Program-made: the position numbers and the translations under genes
Assembly: GCF_029504575.1 (NCBI RefSeq)
Contig: NZ_JAQFII010000001.1
Location: forward strand, 826,001 to 890,000
Direction of reading: 5' to 3'
DNA: 64,000 nucleotides
DNA from: Streptomyces sp. SPB162
GTDB taxonomy: Bacteria; Actinomycetota; Actinomycetes; Streptomycetales; Streptomycetaceae
Shown: positions 1 through 12,170 of the stretch, one piece after another
Numbering within the stretch: position 1 is the first letter of the stretch
Layout of the letters: the number at the start of each line of letters is the position of its first letter
The notes under the pieces: model-generated
Seen by the model: the letters and a program-made list of their open reading frames with translations, nothing else
What the model was told of the DNA's origin: nothing
The model's database searches: none

Positions 1-3138
<3,138 letters not shown>

Positions 3139-3500
3139 GCAGCGCCCCCGTTCCCGGCCGGTGCGAGGGACGGCGGCGCACAGCGCGCGTCAATCCGATC
3201 AATGCCGGCCAGGAACGGACGCATGTCTTACCCTCCGAGGTACGTGGACTGCTTGCCGGGTGCCGCGGTCGGGATCCGGGGGACCGGACCGTCGCGGCCC
3301 GCTTCGACGGCGGCACACGCCGCCGGCAGGGACTTCCGCCGGGGCCGTGGAGCACGCGCGCTCCACGACATCCCGCGCCACGGCGTTGGGGCCGAAGGGC
3401 ACGTTACCGGTGCAAGATGAACACGGCCTGTCGGGTTTGACCCGAGTGGCAGGTGTCACAACAGCCGCGACACACCTCGGTGCAGGCGTTCACCCCCGGC
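3139..3500. other. Intergenic region, no gene recognised
   Basis: This 362-base gap lies between the NRPS start and the SSI stop; both genes read leftwards. It must hold the NRPS promoter and the end of the SSI transcript. I see no clear gene, repeat or strong hairpin in it. Confidence 0.5.
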
Positions 3501-3935
3501 TCAGAAGGCGAAGACCGGCCCGGTACCGCCCCCCTTGGCGCAGGAGTTCGCGTAGGTGTGCCGGTACGAGACCCGCTTGCCCTGCCACACCCCGTCCGCG
3601 GTGACCACCACCGGATCCCAGATCTTGGGGCAGATCCGGTCGGGGTCGGAAGCTAACAGCGCCTCGAAGTTCCCGCCCGCCAGGGCCAGTTCCGTACACG
3701 CGGTCTGCGGGTCCGGGTGGTCGCCACCGGCAGTGGGGCTACAGCGCAGCAGCGCGGCGCGCTGGATCGTGGCGGTCGCGGGGTCCTCCCCCTTGCCGAT
3801 GGTCAGCACCATCGACGAGGGCGCGTACAGGCTCTGCGGCTGGGCGGACGCGGCCCGAGCGGTCCCACCGGCGCCCGCCGCACAGCTGAGGGCCAGGGCG
3901 GCGCCCACTCCGATCGCACCTAGGGTGTATCGCAT
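3501..3935 (-). CDS. SSI-family secreted protease inhibitor
   Basis: The 144-residue protein starts at ATG 3935 with AGGAG about 9 bases upstream. An N-terminal signal peptide (about 1-30, ending near ARAASA) precedes the Streptomyces subtilisin inhibitor domain. Four cysteines at 65, 80, 102 and 132 have spacings of 15 and 30, as in SSI (35-50 and 71-101). The conserved DGVWQGKRVSY block is at 114-124. By alignment the reactive site is CPKIWDP (102-108), with P1 = Lys104. SSI itself has Met there, so this member should prefer trypsin-like proteases (inference). SSI proteins are exported and control extracellular proteases during development. Confidence 0.95.
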   Translation of the reverse strand: MRYTLGAIGVGAALALSCAAGAGGTARAASAQPQSLYAPSSMVLTIGKGEDPATATIQRAALLRCSPTAGGDHPDPQTACTELALAGGNFEALLASDPDRICPKIWDPVVVTADGVWQGKRVSYRHTYANSCAKGGGTGPVFAF

Positions 3936-4270
3936 TCCGAACACTCCTTCTCCGTTGGTTGCGGATAACGGACAGGAGTATGGCGGCGGCGTTCGAACGG
4001 ATGCACCTCGCACGATCACTTCCGGTCGCGGTGCGTGATCGCATGATGGCTCATTGTTCGATACGGCCAGCTCAGCGACGGCCTCGCGCGCACCCGGCGA
4101 ACCGTCCAGCATGCGGACACTCGCGCGTGGCGCGCTCTTGGGCACGTCCGTGAGCTGGGATGACGTGGCGCCCTGAGCGTTCCCGGCCCACCGCTCTCGA
4201 CCGGAAACCGCCGCCGGGGGCGCCCGGAAGGCGAACGGCGACCGGCCCGCGGAGCGACGGCAGGGGTGGA
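3936..4270. other. Intergenic region upstream of the SSI gene
   Basis: This 335-base gap lies between the SSI start and the VOC stop. It should contain the SSI promoter. I see no supported gene; the short frames here have no recognisable product. Confidence 0.45.
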
Positions 4271-4768
4271 TCAGGTGGCCGAACCGGCGGCCGCACCGGT
4301 CTTCAGGTCCGGGCCCCAGCGGTCGATCGACTCCTGGAGGTCCAGCGCCCGCAGCTGCGGCTCGCCCCCGGCGGGCCAGTCCGCGCGCGGCACCCGCCAC
4401 ATGACCTCGAACTCGTTGCCGTCGGGGTCCTTGGCGTACAGGGACTTCGACACCCCGTGGTTGGTCGCGCCGACCAGCGAGCCGCGCTCGGTCAGCTTGG
4501 CGGCGGTCTCGGCGAGTTCGCCGAGCGTGCCGACCTCCCAGGCCAGGTGGTAGAGGCCGACACGGCCCTGCTCGGGGCCGGGGGCGTCCGCCCCGAGCGC
4601 GAAGAGGCCGAGGTCGTGGTCGTTGAGGGTCTCCTTCGCACTGAGGAACGCGGCCCGGCCGGGGATCTCCACGTCGACCTTGAAACCGAAGACGTCGGTG
4701 TAGAACTCGACGGCGCGCGGGACGTCGCGGATGTAGAGCACTGCGTGGTTGAGGCGGCGTACGGGCAT
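4271..4768 (-). CDS. VOC-family (glyoxalase/extradiol dioxygenase fold) protein
   Basis: The protein has 165 residues and an ATG start with CAGGAG upstream. A vicinal-oxygen-chelate fold is evident: it opens with LNHAVLYIRDVPRAVEFYTD, has YHLAWEV near 75, and ends in DPDGNEFEVMW near 115. His8, His75 and the Glu in NEFEV sit where VOC metal ligands usually are. The pattern resembles catechol-2,3-dioxygenase-like and MhqO-like VOC proteins. The substrate is unknown. It is a single-gene unit preceded by a double palindromic operator at 4839-4871, so it is probably induced by a small molecule, for example a quinone or catechol (inference). Confidence 0.88.
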   Translation of the reverse strand: MPVRRLNHAVLYIRDVPRAVEFYTDVFGFKVDVEIPGRAAFLSAKETLNDHDLGLFALGADAPGPEQGRVGLYHLAWEVGTLGELAETAAKLTERGSLVGATNHGVSKSLYAKDPDGNEFEVMWRVPRADWPAGGEPQLRALDLQESIDRWGPDLKTGAAAGSAT

Positions 4769-4838
4769 GGTGACGCTCCTGGTCTCACATCGGTCGGCAC
4801 CGTGGTGGCGGGACCCTTCCGACGGTACGCCGGCTCGG

Positions 4839-4871
4839 TTGAAACTTCAAGCAATTGCCTTGAAAGTTCAA
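4839..4871. promoter_or_regulatory. Two palindromic operators upstream of the VOC gene
   Basis: TTGAAACTTCAA (4839-4850) and TTGAAAGTTCAA (4860-4871) are two near-identical 12-base palindromes of form TTGAA-N2-TTCAA. Their centres are 21 bases apart, two helical turns. They lie 71-103 bases before the VOC start in otherwise GC-rich DNA. A dimeric MarR-type repressor is the likely binder; none is encoded next door. Confidence 0.7.
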
Positions 4872-4901
4872 GCACCTGGTCCCGGGGCTTCCGGACGGCC
4901 G

Positions 4902-5795
4902 TCAGTGCACCACGTCGGAGAGCCGGACGAACCGATGACCGGACGCGAGCAGCGCCGGCAGGGCACGGGCCATACCCTCGGCCGTACCGCCCGCGGGATG
5001 GTTCATATGGCCGATGACGATCGATCCGGCGGTCGCCGTGAGCGCGGCGCGGTGCACCTGGGCGGGGGTGAACGTCGCGCCGGCGTCGGCGTTGACGCTG
5101 AAACCCGCGAACCGCTCCCCCAACTCGGCGACGATGCGCGCCGCGACGTCGTCGCAGTACGCGGTGCCGGACCGGAAGAAGCGCGGCGGATGCCCGAGCA
5201 GGGCGGTGAGCTTGTCCCGGTTACCCGCGACCTCGTCGAAGACCTCGCCCGCGTCGCGCGTCCCGGCGATGCCGTACGCGGAGCGGCCGGATACCGACAG
5301 CGGCCGGTGACGCGTGCCGTGGTTGGCAATCTCGAACAGCGGATCGCTCATGAGCTGGTCGAAGCGGGCGCGGTTGGCGTCCGTCCAGCGCGCGTTCAGG
5401 AAGAGCGTCGCGGGCACCTTGCGGGCCCGCAGCAGGTCGATCAGCTCCCGGTCGTAGCCCCCGCCACCCGGCCCGCCGCACGCGTCGAAGGTCAGCGCTA
5501 TCGCCCGTCCGGCGGCGGGCGGCAGCTCGGTGACCACTCCGGGGGCGGTGAAACCCCAGCTGACGGGGGTCATCCGGCCGTAGCGGGCGACGGTCGCGAC
5601 CCGGGTCGCCCGGGGAGCCGGCCCGGGCGGGGCGGACGCCGAGGACGGCGGGGCCGGGGGCGGCGTGCGGACCGTGGCGGAGCCGGGCCGGGAAGACGGG
5701 CCCCGCGGCCGTTCGCCGGGGTCGGACGACGCGGCGCAGCCCGCCAGGAATCCGCCCGCTCCAGCGGCGAGTACCACCCGGCGACCCAGCGACAT
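4902..5795 (-). CDS. Polysaccharide deacetylase-family lipoprotein (NodB domain)
   Basis: The 297-residue protein has a short signal with Arg pair GRRVVL and lipobox LAGC (Cys20), so it is probably anchored outside the membrane. A Pro/Ser/Ala-rich linker (about 23-70) leads to a NodB carbohydrate esterase domain. Motif 1 is TFDACGG (about 100) and motif 2 is NHGTRH (about 150); these supply the Asp and His metal ligands. The late IVIGHMNHP block carries the motif-5 His. Family members deacetylate N-acetylated sugars of chitin or peptidoglycan. The TFDACGG variant recurs in actinobacterial members. The gene is monocistronic, 106 bases upstream of the VOC operators. Confidence 0.88.
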   Translation of the reverse strand: MSLGRRVVLAAGAGGFLAGCAASSDPGERPRGPSSRPGSATVRTPPPAPPSSASAPPGPAPRATRVATVARYGRMTPVSWGFTAPGVVTELPPAAGRAIALTFDACGGPGGGGYDRELIDLLRARKVPATLFLNARWTDANRARFDQLMSDPLFEIANHGTRHRPLSVSGRSAYGIAGTRDAGEVFDEVAGNRDKLTALLGHPPRFFRSGTAYCDDVAARIVAELGERFAGFSVNADAGATFTPAQVHRAALTATAGSIVIGHMNHPAGGTAEGMARALPALLASGHRFVRLSDVVH

Positions 5796-6044
5796 CCGTT
5801 CCCCCGCACATGATCCACAACGCGCTCACCCGGCCGCTACCAGCTATTTCCGATGACCATACGATGTGACCGCCGCCGGGGCGAACGGAAGATCGCCGAG
5901 CCGGGGCGCGGGCGGGTCGGCCGGTGCGGCGGCCGGACGCTCGGCGCCCGGTTTACGGAACTTTCTCCCTCCGGAGCGCGTCCAGTAGACCGGAGGAGAG
6001 GATCTCCGCGGCACGAAGCGGTACGGGAACGAACGGAGCTCTTG

Positions 6045-6962
6045 GTGTACATCGGCCTTCTGACAGCCGTCGCGGCATCGGCCTGCTACGGCACGGGGTC
6101 GGTCCTCCAGGCCGTCGGATCCCGTAAGTCCGCCCGCCGCGAGGCGTCCGCCGCCTCCACCGCCGGCACCACAGAGCACGGCGGACCGAGCCTGTCCTCC
6201 ACCGCCAAGGCCGCCGTGACCTGGGAGTTCATGCTCGGAACGGTGCTGGACTTCATCGGCTTCGGGCTCGGGGCACTGGCCGCCCGGCTGCTGCCGCTGT
6301 TCCTCTCGCAGACGGTGATCAGCGCCAACCTGGTGATCACCGCGGTGCTGAGCATCCGCATGCTCGGCATCCGGCTGAGCCGCCCCGAGTGGACCTCCAT
6401 CGGCGTCGTCTGCTCCGCCCTGGTGCTGCTGGCCACGGCGGCCGGCCCCGAAGGCAGCGGCCACACCCCGCGCGCCACCCACTGGTGGCTGCTGGTGGCC
6501 GCCGTGACCATCATCGGAGCCGGCAGTCTGCTGGTGCGCCGCCTCGGCACCCGCGGCGCGATCCTGGCCGGGCTGCTGTCCGGGCTGGGCTTCGGCGCCC
6601 TGGGCGTCGGCGTGCGCGTGCTCGACGGCGTGGACCCGTTCGACCTCCCGACGCTGCTCGCGGACCCCGCCCTCTACGCCATCCTGGTCGCCGGCATCGG
6701 CGGCATGTACCTCCACACGGTGGCCCTGCAGATCGGTTCGATCAACGGCGCCACGGCCGCCCTGGTGGTCGGCGAGACGGTGGTGCCGGGCATCCTGGGC
6801 GTGCTCTGGCTCGGCGACACCTCTCGCGACGGCTTCGGCTGGGTGGCGATCGCCGGCTTCGTCCTGGCCGTGACGGGCGCGGTGGCCGTCGCCTGGTACG
6901 GCCGGCACGAGAGCGCCGGGGCCGCGGAACCGGTGGCGGAGCTCACTCCCGCCGGAAGCTGA
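6045..6962 (+). CDS. DMT-superfamily (EamA-like) integral membrane transporter
   Basis: I place the start at GTG 6045, with GGAG six bases upstream; this gives 305 residues. The open frame extends further upstream but reads as non-membrane, low-complexity protein. The product is strongly hydrophobic with about nine or ten helices in two halves, beginning VYIGLLTAVAASACYGTGS. A hydrophilic insert rich in Ala, Ser and Lys (about 30-55) follows helix 1. The fold suggests a DMT exporter or NIPA-like transporter. The substrate cannot be read from sequence. Confidence 0.8.
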   Translation: MYIGLLTAVAASACYGTGSVLQAVGSRKSARREASAASTAGTTEHGGPSLSSTAKAAVTWEFMLGTVLDFIGFGLGALAARLLPLFLSQTVISANLVITAVLSIRMLGIRLSRPEWTSIGVVCSALVLLATAAGPEGSGHTPRATHWWLLVAAVTIIGAGSLLVRRLGTRGAILAGLLSGLGFGALGVGVRVLDGVDPFDLPTLLADPALYAILVAGIGGMYLHTVALQIGSINGATAALVVGETVVPGILGVLWLGDTSRDGFGWVAIAGFVLAVTGAVAVAWYGRHESAGAAEPVAELTPAGS

Positions 6963-7050
6963 CACGGCGGAGCAGGGGGGTGCGCGGCCGTACGCGTGGC
7001 TGGGCGTAGCGTCGCGGGGGTTGAGCACGTCAAGAGAAGAGGGACCTGCC

Positions 7051-7647
7051 ATGGGTGAACTGATCCTGGTCCGGCACGGCGAGACCGAGTGGAGCGCGTC
7101 GGGGCAGCACACCAGCTACACCGACCTGCCGCTCACCGCCCGGGGCGAAGAGCAGGCGCGCGGTCTGGCGCCCCTGCTGGCGGAGTTCAAGATCTCGCTC
7201 GCGCTGACCAGCCCTCTGACACGCGCGGTGCACACCGCCGAGCTGGCGGGCCTCGCGCACGCCACCGTGGAACCCGATCTGCACGAATGGGACTACGGCG
7301 GCTACGAGGGCGTCAGCACGATCGAGATCCACCGCACGCGGCCGGAGTGGAACCTGTGGACCGACGGCGTGGCCGGCGCTCCCGGGCACCCCGGCGAGTC
7401 GCCGCAGGAAGTGGGCGAACGCGCCGACCGGGTGCTCGCCCGGGTGGACGCCGCGTTCCGGGACCTGGGGGACGACGGCGACATCGTCCTGGTGGCCCAC
7501 GCCCACTTCCTGCGGGTGCTGACCGCCCGCCGGCTGGGACTCCCGCCGGCGGACGGCGCTCTGTTCCAGCTGGCCACCGGTACCGTCAGCCGGATCGGCA
7601 GCGAGCACGGCCGTCCGGTCCTGGTGTCCTGGAACCGCATGCCCTGA
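7051..7647 (+). CDS. Histidine phosphatase-family protein (phosphoglycerate mutase-like)
   Basis: The start is ATG 7051 with GAGGGA seven bases upstream; 198 residues. The catalytic RHG motif lies in ILVRHGETEWS (residues 4-14). The proton-donor Glu follows in DLHEWDYGGYEG (about 80), and the second catalytic His is in VLVAHAHFLRVL (about 150). This is the branch-1 histidine phosphatase core. Members act on phosphosugars, nucleotides or small phosphoesters; the exact substrate is open. It stands 88 bases after the DMT gene and may share its transcript. Confidence 0.9.
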   Translation: MGELILVRHGETEWSASGQHTSYTDLPLTARGEEQARGLAPLLAEFKISLALTSPLTRAVHTAELAGLAHATVEPDLHEWDYGGYEGVSTIEIHRTRPEWNLWTDGVAGAPGHPGESPQEVGERADRVLARVDAAFRDLGDDGDIVLVAHAHFLRVLTARRLGLPPADGALFQLATGTVSRIGSEHGRPVLVSWNRMP

Positions 7648-7772
7648 GCGGCGCCGGGCACCCGACTGCCGTGGGCCGTCAACACGGGACACGCCGGGTC
7701 ACCGGTACGTCGCCCTCTGTGCAGCACGGCTCGCGCCCTCGACACTGGAAAAACACTCACAAGGGAGCGGGT

Positions 7773-9293
7773 ATGACGGTGACAGCCGACCGGCAGGTAT
7801 CCCGCCTCACCTCGCCCTGGGTACGCGGCCTCGCCGCGGCCGCGGCGGGCGCCCTGCCCGCGCTGGCCTTCCCCGCGCCGTCGCTGTGGTGGCTGGCCTA
7901 CGTGGCGCTGGTGCCGTGGATCCTGCTCGCGCGCTCCGCCCCGACCGGCCGCCGCGCCGCACTCGACGGCTGGCTGGGCGGCGCCGGCTTCATGCTGGCC
8001 GTGCACCACTGGCTGTTCCCGAGCCTCAACGTCTTCATCGTCGTGCTGGCCCTGCTGCTGGGGACCTTCTGGGCGCCGTGGGGCTGGCTGCTGCGGCGGA
8101 CGCTGGGCGGCAGCCCCGACGCACGGCACGTGGCCGCCGCCCTGGTGCTGGCGCCGTGCGGCTGGCTGATGGTCGAACTGGCGCGCTCCTGGCAGTACCT
8201 GGGCGGCCCGTGGGGGCTGCTGGGGGCCAGCCAGTGGCAGGTCGCCCCCGCGCTGCGGCTGGCGTCGATCGGCGGGGTCTGGCTGATCAGCGCGCTGGTC
8301 GTGGCGGTGAACACGGCGGTGGCCGCGCTGATCGCGGCGCCTTCCGTACGCGCTCCGGCAGGCGCCGCACTGGCCGCCGTGGCGGTCGGCACGACCGCCG
8401 TGTGGCTGGGCGCGCCGGTGCCGGAGCGGACCGGGACCGTACGGGTGGCGGTGGTGCAGCCCGGAGTGATCGAGGGCGCGCAGCAGCGGTTCGACCGCGA
8501 GGAGGAACTGACCCGCACCCTGGTCGGGCAGCGGGTCGACCTGGTGGTGTGGGGCGAGAGCAGCGTCGGCTTCGACCTGTCATCCCGGCCGGACCTCGCC
8601 GACCGGCTCGCCACGCTCGCCCGGGAGGTCGACGCGGACGTCCTGGTCAACGTGGACGCCGAACGGGCCGACGGGCGCGGTATCTCCAAGACGTCGGTGC
8701 TGGTGGGCGCCGACGGGGTCACCGGCGAGAGCTACGACAAGATGCGCCTGGTGCCGTTCGGCGAGTACATCCCGTTCCGTTCGATGCTGGGCTGGGCCAC
8801 CTCGGTCGGCAAGGCGGCGGGCGAGGACCGGCGGCGTGGCGACCACCCGGTAATCATGACGGCCGGGCAGCTGCGCTTCGGACCGCTGGTGTGCTTCGAG
8901 TCGGCCTTCCCCGACATGAGCCGGAAGCTCGTCGACAGCGGGGCGCAACTGCTGGTGGCGGAGTCGTCCACCTCGTCGTTCCAGGGCAGTTGGGCGCCGC
9001 CCCAGCACGCCTCGCTCGCCGCTCTGCGGGCGGCCGAGACCTGGCGTCCGATGGTGCACGCCACCTTGACCGGGGTGAGCGCGGTCTACGACGGCCGGGG
9101 GCGGCCGGTGGGCTCGTGGCTGGGCACCAGCGCCGGCAAGGCGGCGGTGTACCAGGTGCCGCTGTCGGAGGGCCGCAGCCCGTACGTCCGGTTCGGCGAC
9201 TGGGTGCCGCACCTCGCGCTGCTGCTCGTCGTGGTGGCCGCGGGGTACGAGGTCTCGCTGCGCGTCAGGCGGTCTGCTCGCCGATCGCGGTGA
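7773..9293 (+). CDS. lnt: Apolipoprotein N-acyltransferase
   Basis: The start is ATG 7773 after AAGGGAG; 506 residues. The N-terminal half has six to eight membrane helices (about 15-215). A nitrilase-type catalytic domain follows from VRVAVVQPG (about 223). The catalytic triad is visible as Glu262 (WGES), Lys323 (YDKMRLVPFGEY) and Cys374 (LVCFES). Lnt adds the third acyl chain to the N-terminal Cys of lipoproteins in the membrane. Streptomyces often carry two Lnt paralogues. The last 29 bases overlap the convergent oxidoreductase gene tail to tail. Confidence 0.93.
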   Translation: MTVTADRQVSRLTSPWVRGLAAAAAGALPALAFPAPSLWWLAYVALVPWILLARSAPTGRRAALDGWLGGAGFMLAVHHWLFPSLNVFIVVLALLLGTFWAPWGWLLRRTLGGSPDARHVAAALVLAPCGWLMVELARSWQYLGGPWGLLGASQWQVAPALRLASIGGVWLISALVVAVNTAVAALIAAPSVRAPAGAALAAVAVGTTAVWLGAPVPERTGTVRVAVVQPGVIEGAQQRFDREEELTRTLVGQRVDLVVWGESSVGFDLSSRPDLADRLATLAREVDADVLVNVDAERADGRGISKTSVLVGADGVTGESYDKMRLVPFGEYIPFRSMLGWATSVGKAAGEDRRRGDHPVIMTAGQLRFGPLVCFESAFPDMSRKLVDSGAQLLVAESSTSSFQGSWAPPQHASLAALRAAETWRPMVHATLTGVSAVYDGRGRPVGSWLGTSAGKAAVYQVPLSEGRSPYVRFGDWVPHLALLLVVVAAGYEVSLRVRRSARRSR

Positions 9294-10185
9294 CGATCCG
9301 CTCGCAGAGTTCATGGGTGCGCAGCGCGTCCTGGGCGTCGAGCAGCTTGCCGCTGCGCACCGCGTCCAGGAAGGCCAGGATGATCTGTTCGATGCCGCGC
9401 TGGCGGGCGACCGGAACCCAGTCGCCGCGGCGGCGCAGCGTCGGCTGGCCCTTGTGGTCGATGACCTCGGCGAGGTTGACGACCTGGCGCTTGGTGTCGT
9501 CACCGCTCACTTCGAGGATCTCCTCGGTGGAGCCGCTCATCCGGTTCATCATGCCGATGGCGGTGAATCCATCACCGGACAGCTGCAGGACGACGTGGTG
9601 CAGCAGCCCGTCGCGGACCTTGGCGCGGACGTTGGTGTGCTCGACGGGTCCCGGCACGAGGTAGCGCAGGGTGTCGACGACGTGGATGAAGTCGTCGAAC
9701 ACCACCGGCCGAGGCGCCTCGGCGAGCCCGATCCGGTTCTTCTGCATCAGGATCAGATCGCGCGGGTGGTCCGCGCACTGGGCGTAGCCCGGCGCGTAGC
9801 GACGGTTGAAGCCGGCCATCAGGCTGACCCGGCGCTGCTCGGCGAGGTTCACCAGGTGCCGCGCCCCGGCCAGGTCGGGCGCGAACGGCTTGTCGACATA
9901 GGCCGGGACGCCCGCTTCGATCAGCGCCTCGGTGATCTCGACGTGCCGGTCGGTGGGCGCGTGCACAAAGGCGGCGTCGAGCCCCTGGTCGAGCAGGGCC
10001 TCCAGCGCGGTGTGCCGGTGCGGCAGCCGCAGGGCGTCACCGACCCGGTCCAAGGTGGCGGGGGTGCGGGTGTGCAGGTGCACTTCGATCCCCGGCAGGG
10101 AGGCGAGCACCGGCAGGTATGCCTTCTGGGCGATGTCACCGAGGCCGATCACCCCGATTTTCAGGGGGGCGTTGCCGGATCCCAT
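9265..10185 (-). CDS. Gfo/Idh/MocA-family oxidoreductase
   Basis: The start is ATG 10185 after GGGAGAGG; 306 residues. An upstream start would add 20 residues unlike the family. A Rossmann NAD(P) motif GVIGLGDIAQKAY is at the N-terminus. The family's Lys-Pro dyad is in YVDKPFAPD (about 100), followed by GFNRRYAPGY. MviM-like proteins of this family oxidise or reduce sugars and inositols. No sugar pathway genes adjoin it. Its 3' end overlaps lnt by 29 bases on the opposite strand. Confidence 0.9.
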   Translation of the reverse strand: MGSGNAPLKIGVIGLGDIAQKAYLPVLASLPGIEVHLHTRTPATLDRVGDALRLPHRHTALEALLDQGLDAAFVHAPTDRHVEITEALIEAGVPAYVDKPFAPDLAGARHLVNLAEQRRVSLMAGFNRRYAPGYAQCADHPRDLILMQKNRIGLAEAPRPVVFDDFIHVVDTLRYLVPGPVEHTNVRAKVRDGLLHHVVLQLSGDGFTAIGMMNRMSGSTEEILEVSGDDTKRQVVNLAEVIDHKGQPTLRRRGDWVPVARQRGIEQIILAFLDAVRSGKLLDAQDALRTHELCERIVTAIGEQTA

Positions 10186-10337
10186 GTGCCTCTCCCGTTC
10201 TGCCGCTGCATGCGATGTGCTGTGGCAGCATACGGGGCGGCACACGGGGCCGCGGGAGCTCGCCCGCCGGTGGTGTCACCGCGCGTCACTCTTGCGGGGA
10301 ATACCCAAAGGCGCCACCGACCGGCAAAGTTTCCCGA

Positions 10338-10778
10338 ATGCGTCAATTCGCGGCAGTAGTGCTCATTGCGGCGGCTTCGGCCGTCACCGGGTGTACGACG
10401 GTGTCCTCGCAGCCCGCCCCCACGCCGTCGGCGGCGCCGGCTCTGCCGGACCTGCCCCGCACCCAGGACCGTACGGTCGTCCAGCGGCCGGACCCGGACC
10501 TGCAGTCCCTCGCGACCGTGGCCGCGGAGACGGACGCCGCTCCGCGGACACCCGACGCCTCCGCGCCGCCCGAGCGCGTTCGGCACCACCCCCGGGCGCA
10601 CTCCCCCGTGGCGCCCGCCCGACGTGACGCGGCGCCTGCCGCGAAAGCCGCTCCGCACCCCCGCCCCCCGGCGTCGCTGCCGGGCGGGGTGGGGGTCTGC
10701 GCGCTGGGTGAGACCTACGGCGGCTGGGGCAAGGGCAGTGACGCGTCACGCATCTGCCACGAGGCCTACGGCCGGTGA
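10338..10778 (+). CDS. Small putative lipoprotein
   Basis: The ATG at 10338 opens a 146-residue protein starting MRQFAAVVLIAAASAVTGC, a classic lipobox with Cys19. A Pro/Ala/Arg/His-rich, low-complexity middle follows. A short conserved-looking tail has two cysteines (GVCALGETYGGWGKGS and RICHEAY). No strong ribosome site precedes the ATG. The function is unknown; it is probably membrane-anchored outside the cell. Its last 13 bases overlap the convergent TPR gene. Confidence 0.75.
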   Translation: MRQFAAVVLIAAASAVTGCTTVSSQPAPTPSAAPALPDLPRTQDRTVVQRPDPDLQSLATVAAETDAAPRTPDASAPPERVRHHPRAHSPVAPARRDAAPAAKAAPHPRPPASLPGGVGVCALGETYGGWGKGSDASRICHEAYGR

Positions 10779-11260
10779 CCGGACCCGTCCAGACGCAGTT
10801 CCATCCGGCCGATCGCGGCCCGCAGGCCGTCGCCGTAGTCGTCGTCGCCAAGAGCGTCCGAGGCGTTCCTCGCGCGGAGGAGGTGGTTGCGCGCCAGCTC
10901 CCGCTCACCGACCTTGAGGTAGTCGGCGGCCAGGTTCAGGTGCAGTGACGGATAGAAGCCGCGCACGGCGAGCGACTCCTGGTGGCGGCCGGTGCGTTCG
11001 TCGCTGAGGCCGTCCGCCGCCCGCAGGGCTCGCAGGTCCCACTGCAGTTCGTCCTCGGGATCGTCCTGGACGTCGGCCATGAAGTGCGCGAGCGTGCAGC
11101 GGTGGAGGGGATCGCCGTCCTCGCCGATCTCCTCCCACAGGTGACCGAACCGGATCCTGGCCTCTTCCCGGTCGCCGCCGTGCAGCAGCATCATGACCTG
11201 GCCGATCCGCGTCATGACCGCGTCCTGACCGGCCCCCCAGCCCTGTTCCCGATCCGTCAC
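10766..11260 (-). CDS. TPR-like cytoplasmic protein
   Basis: A strong AGGAGGC sits before GTG 11260, giving 164 residues; a longer frame exists but lacks such a site. The helical repeats have TPR character: TRIGQVMMLLHGGDREEARIR, LHLNLAADYLKVGERELA, RNHLLRARNASDALGDDDYG. It is acidic, soluble and without signal. It is probably a protein-interaction module of unknown partner. Confidence 0.78.
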   Translation of the reverse strand: MTDREQGWGAGQDAVMTRIGQVMMLLHGGDREEARIRFGHLWEEIGEDGDPLHRCTLAHFMADVQDDPEDELQWDLRALRAADGLSDERTGRHQESLAVRGFYPSLHLNLAADYLKVGERELARNHLLRARNASDALGDDDYGDGLRAAIGRMELRLDGSGHRP

Positions 11261-11338
11261 TGCCGCCTCCTGCGCCCCGCGTGCGTCCCGTTCCCGCCGA
11301 TCCCTGACGACGCTAACCGCCGGGTCCGCCAAACCCGG

Positions 11339-12025
11339 TCAGGCGCGGACGCCGAGGTCGGGCACCCGCCAGTCGATCGGGTCGTGGCCCTGCGCCTTGA
11401 CCGCGTCGTCGATCTGCGTGAAGGGGCGGCTGCCGAGGAAGAGCTTCGCGGACAGCGGGGAGGGGTGCGCTCCCTGGATCACCGTGTGCCGCTCCGTGTC
11501 GATCAGCGGGAGCTTCTTCTTCGCGTAGTTGCCCCACAGCACGAACACCGCCGGGTCCGACCGCTCGGAGACTGCCTTGATCACCGCGTCGGTGAACTTC
11601 TCCCAGCCCTTGCCCTTGTGCGAGTTCGCCTCGGCCTCCCGCACCGTCAGCACCGCGTTGAGCAGCAGGACACCCTGCTCGGCCCACGGCATCAAGTAGC
11701 CGTTGTCCGGCACCGGGTGGCCAAGCTCCTCTTTCATCTCCTTGAAGATGTTGCGCAGCGACGGGGGGGTCCTGACGCCCGGCCGCACGGAGAAGCACAG
11801 CCCGTGCCCCTGCCCCTCGCCGTGGTACGGGTCCTGGCCGAGGACCAGCACCTTCACCTTGTCGAACGGCGTGGCGTCCAGGGCCGCGAAGACCTCTTCC
11901 CGGGGCGGGAAGATCTTGTGCGTGGCCCGCTCGGCCTCGACGAACTCGGTGAGCTGCTGGAAGTACGGCTTGTCCAACTCCTCGCCGAGGACGTCCTGCC
12001 AGGAGTCGGGCAGCATGCTGGGCAC
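11339..12025 (-). CDS. ung: Uracil-DNA glycosylase, family 1
   Basis: I place the start at GTG 12025, eight bases after GGAGG; this gives 228 residues. ATG 12016 is the main alternative. The water-activating motif GQDPYHG is at about 63-69 (catalytic Asp65) and the DNA-intercalation motif HPSPLSA at about 187-193. LLLNAVLTV and GHGLCFSV complete the uracil pocket. The enzyme removes uracil from DNA to begin base-excision repair. Confidence 0.97.
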   Translation of the reverse strand: MPSMLPDSWQDVLGEELDKPYFQQLTEFVEAERATHKIFPPREEVFAALDATPFDKVKVLVLGQDPYHGEGQGHGLCFSVRPGVRTPPSLRNIFKEMKEELGHPVPDNGYLMPWAEQGVLLLNAVLTVREAEANSHKGKGWEKFTDAVIKAVSERSDPAVFVLWGNYAKKKLPLIDTERHTVIQGAHPSPLSAKLFLGSRPFTQIDDAVKAQGHDPIDWRVPDLGVRA

Positions 12026-12134
12026 GTCAGGAACCTCCGGTACACGATCCGTTGCTGGAACTGCGAACGTACCGGGACCCACTGACAACGCGTCCCCCGG
12101 GTGCGCGCACGGCGGGGGAACAGCACAGCCGGGC

Positions 12135-12150
12135 CCGGGCCGAGGCCCGG
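12135..12150 (-). terminator. Possible hairpin after the SDR pair
   Basis: CCGGGC-CGAG-GCCCGG lies 21-36 bases past the stop of the downstream SDR gene. The stem is only six pairs and there is no T tract, so terminator function is a guess. Confidence 0.35.
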
Positions 12151-12170
12151 ACCCGGCTCGGGTGCCCGGC

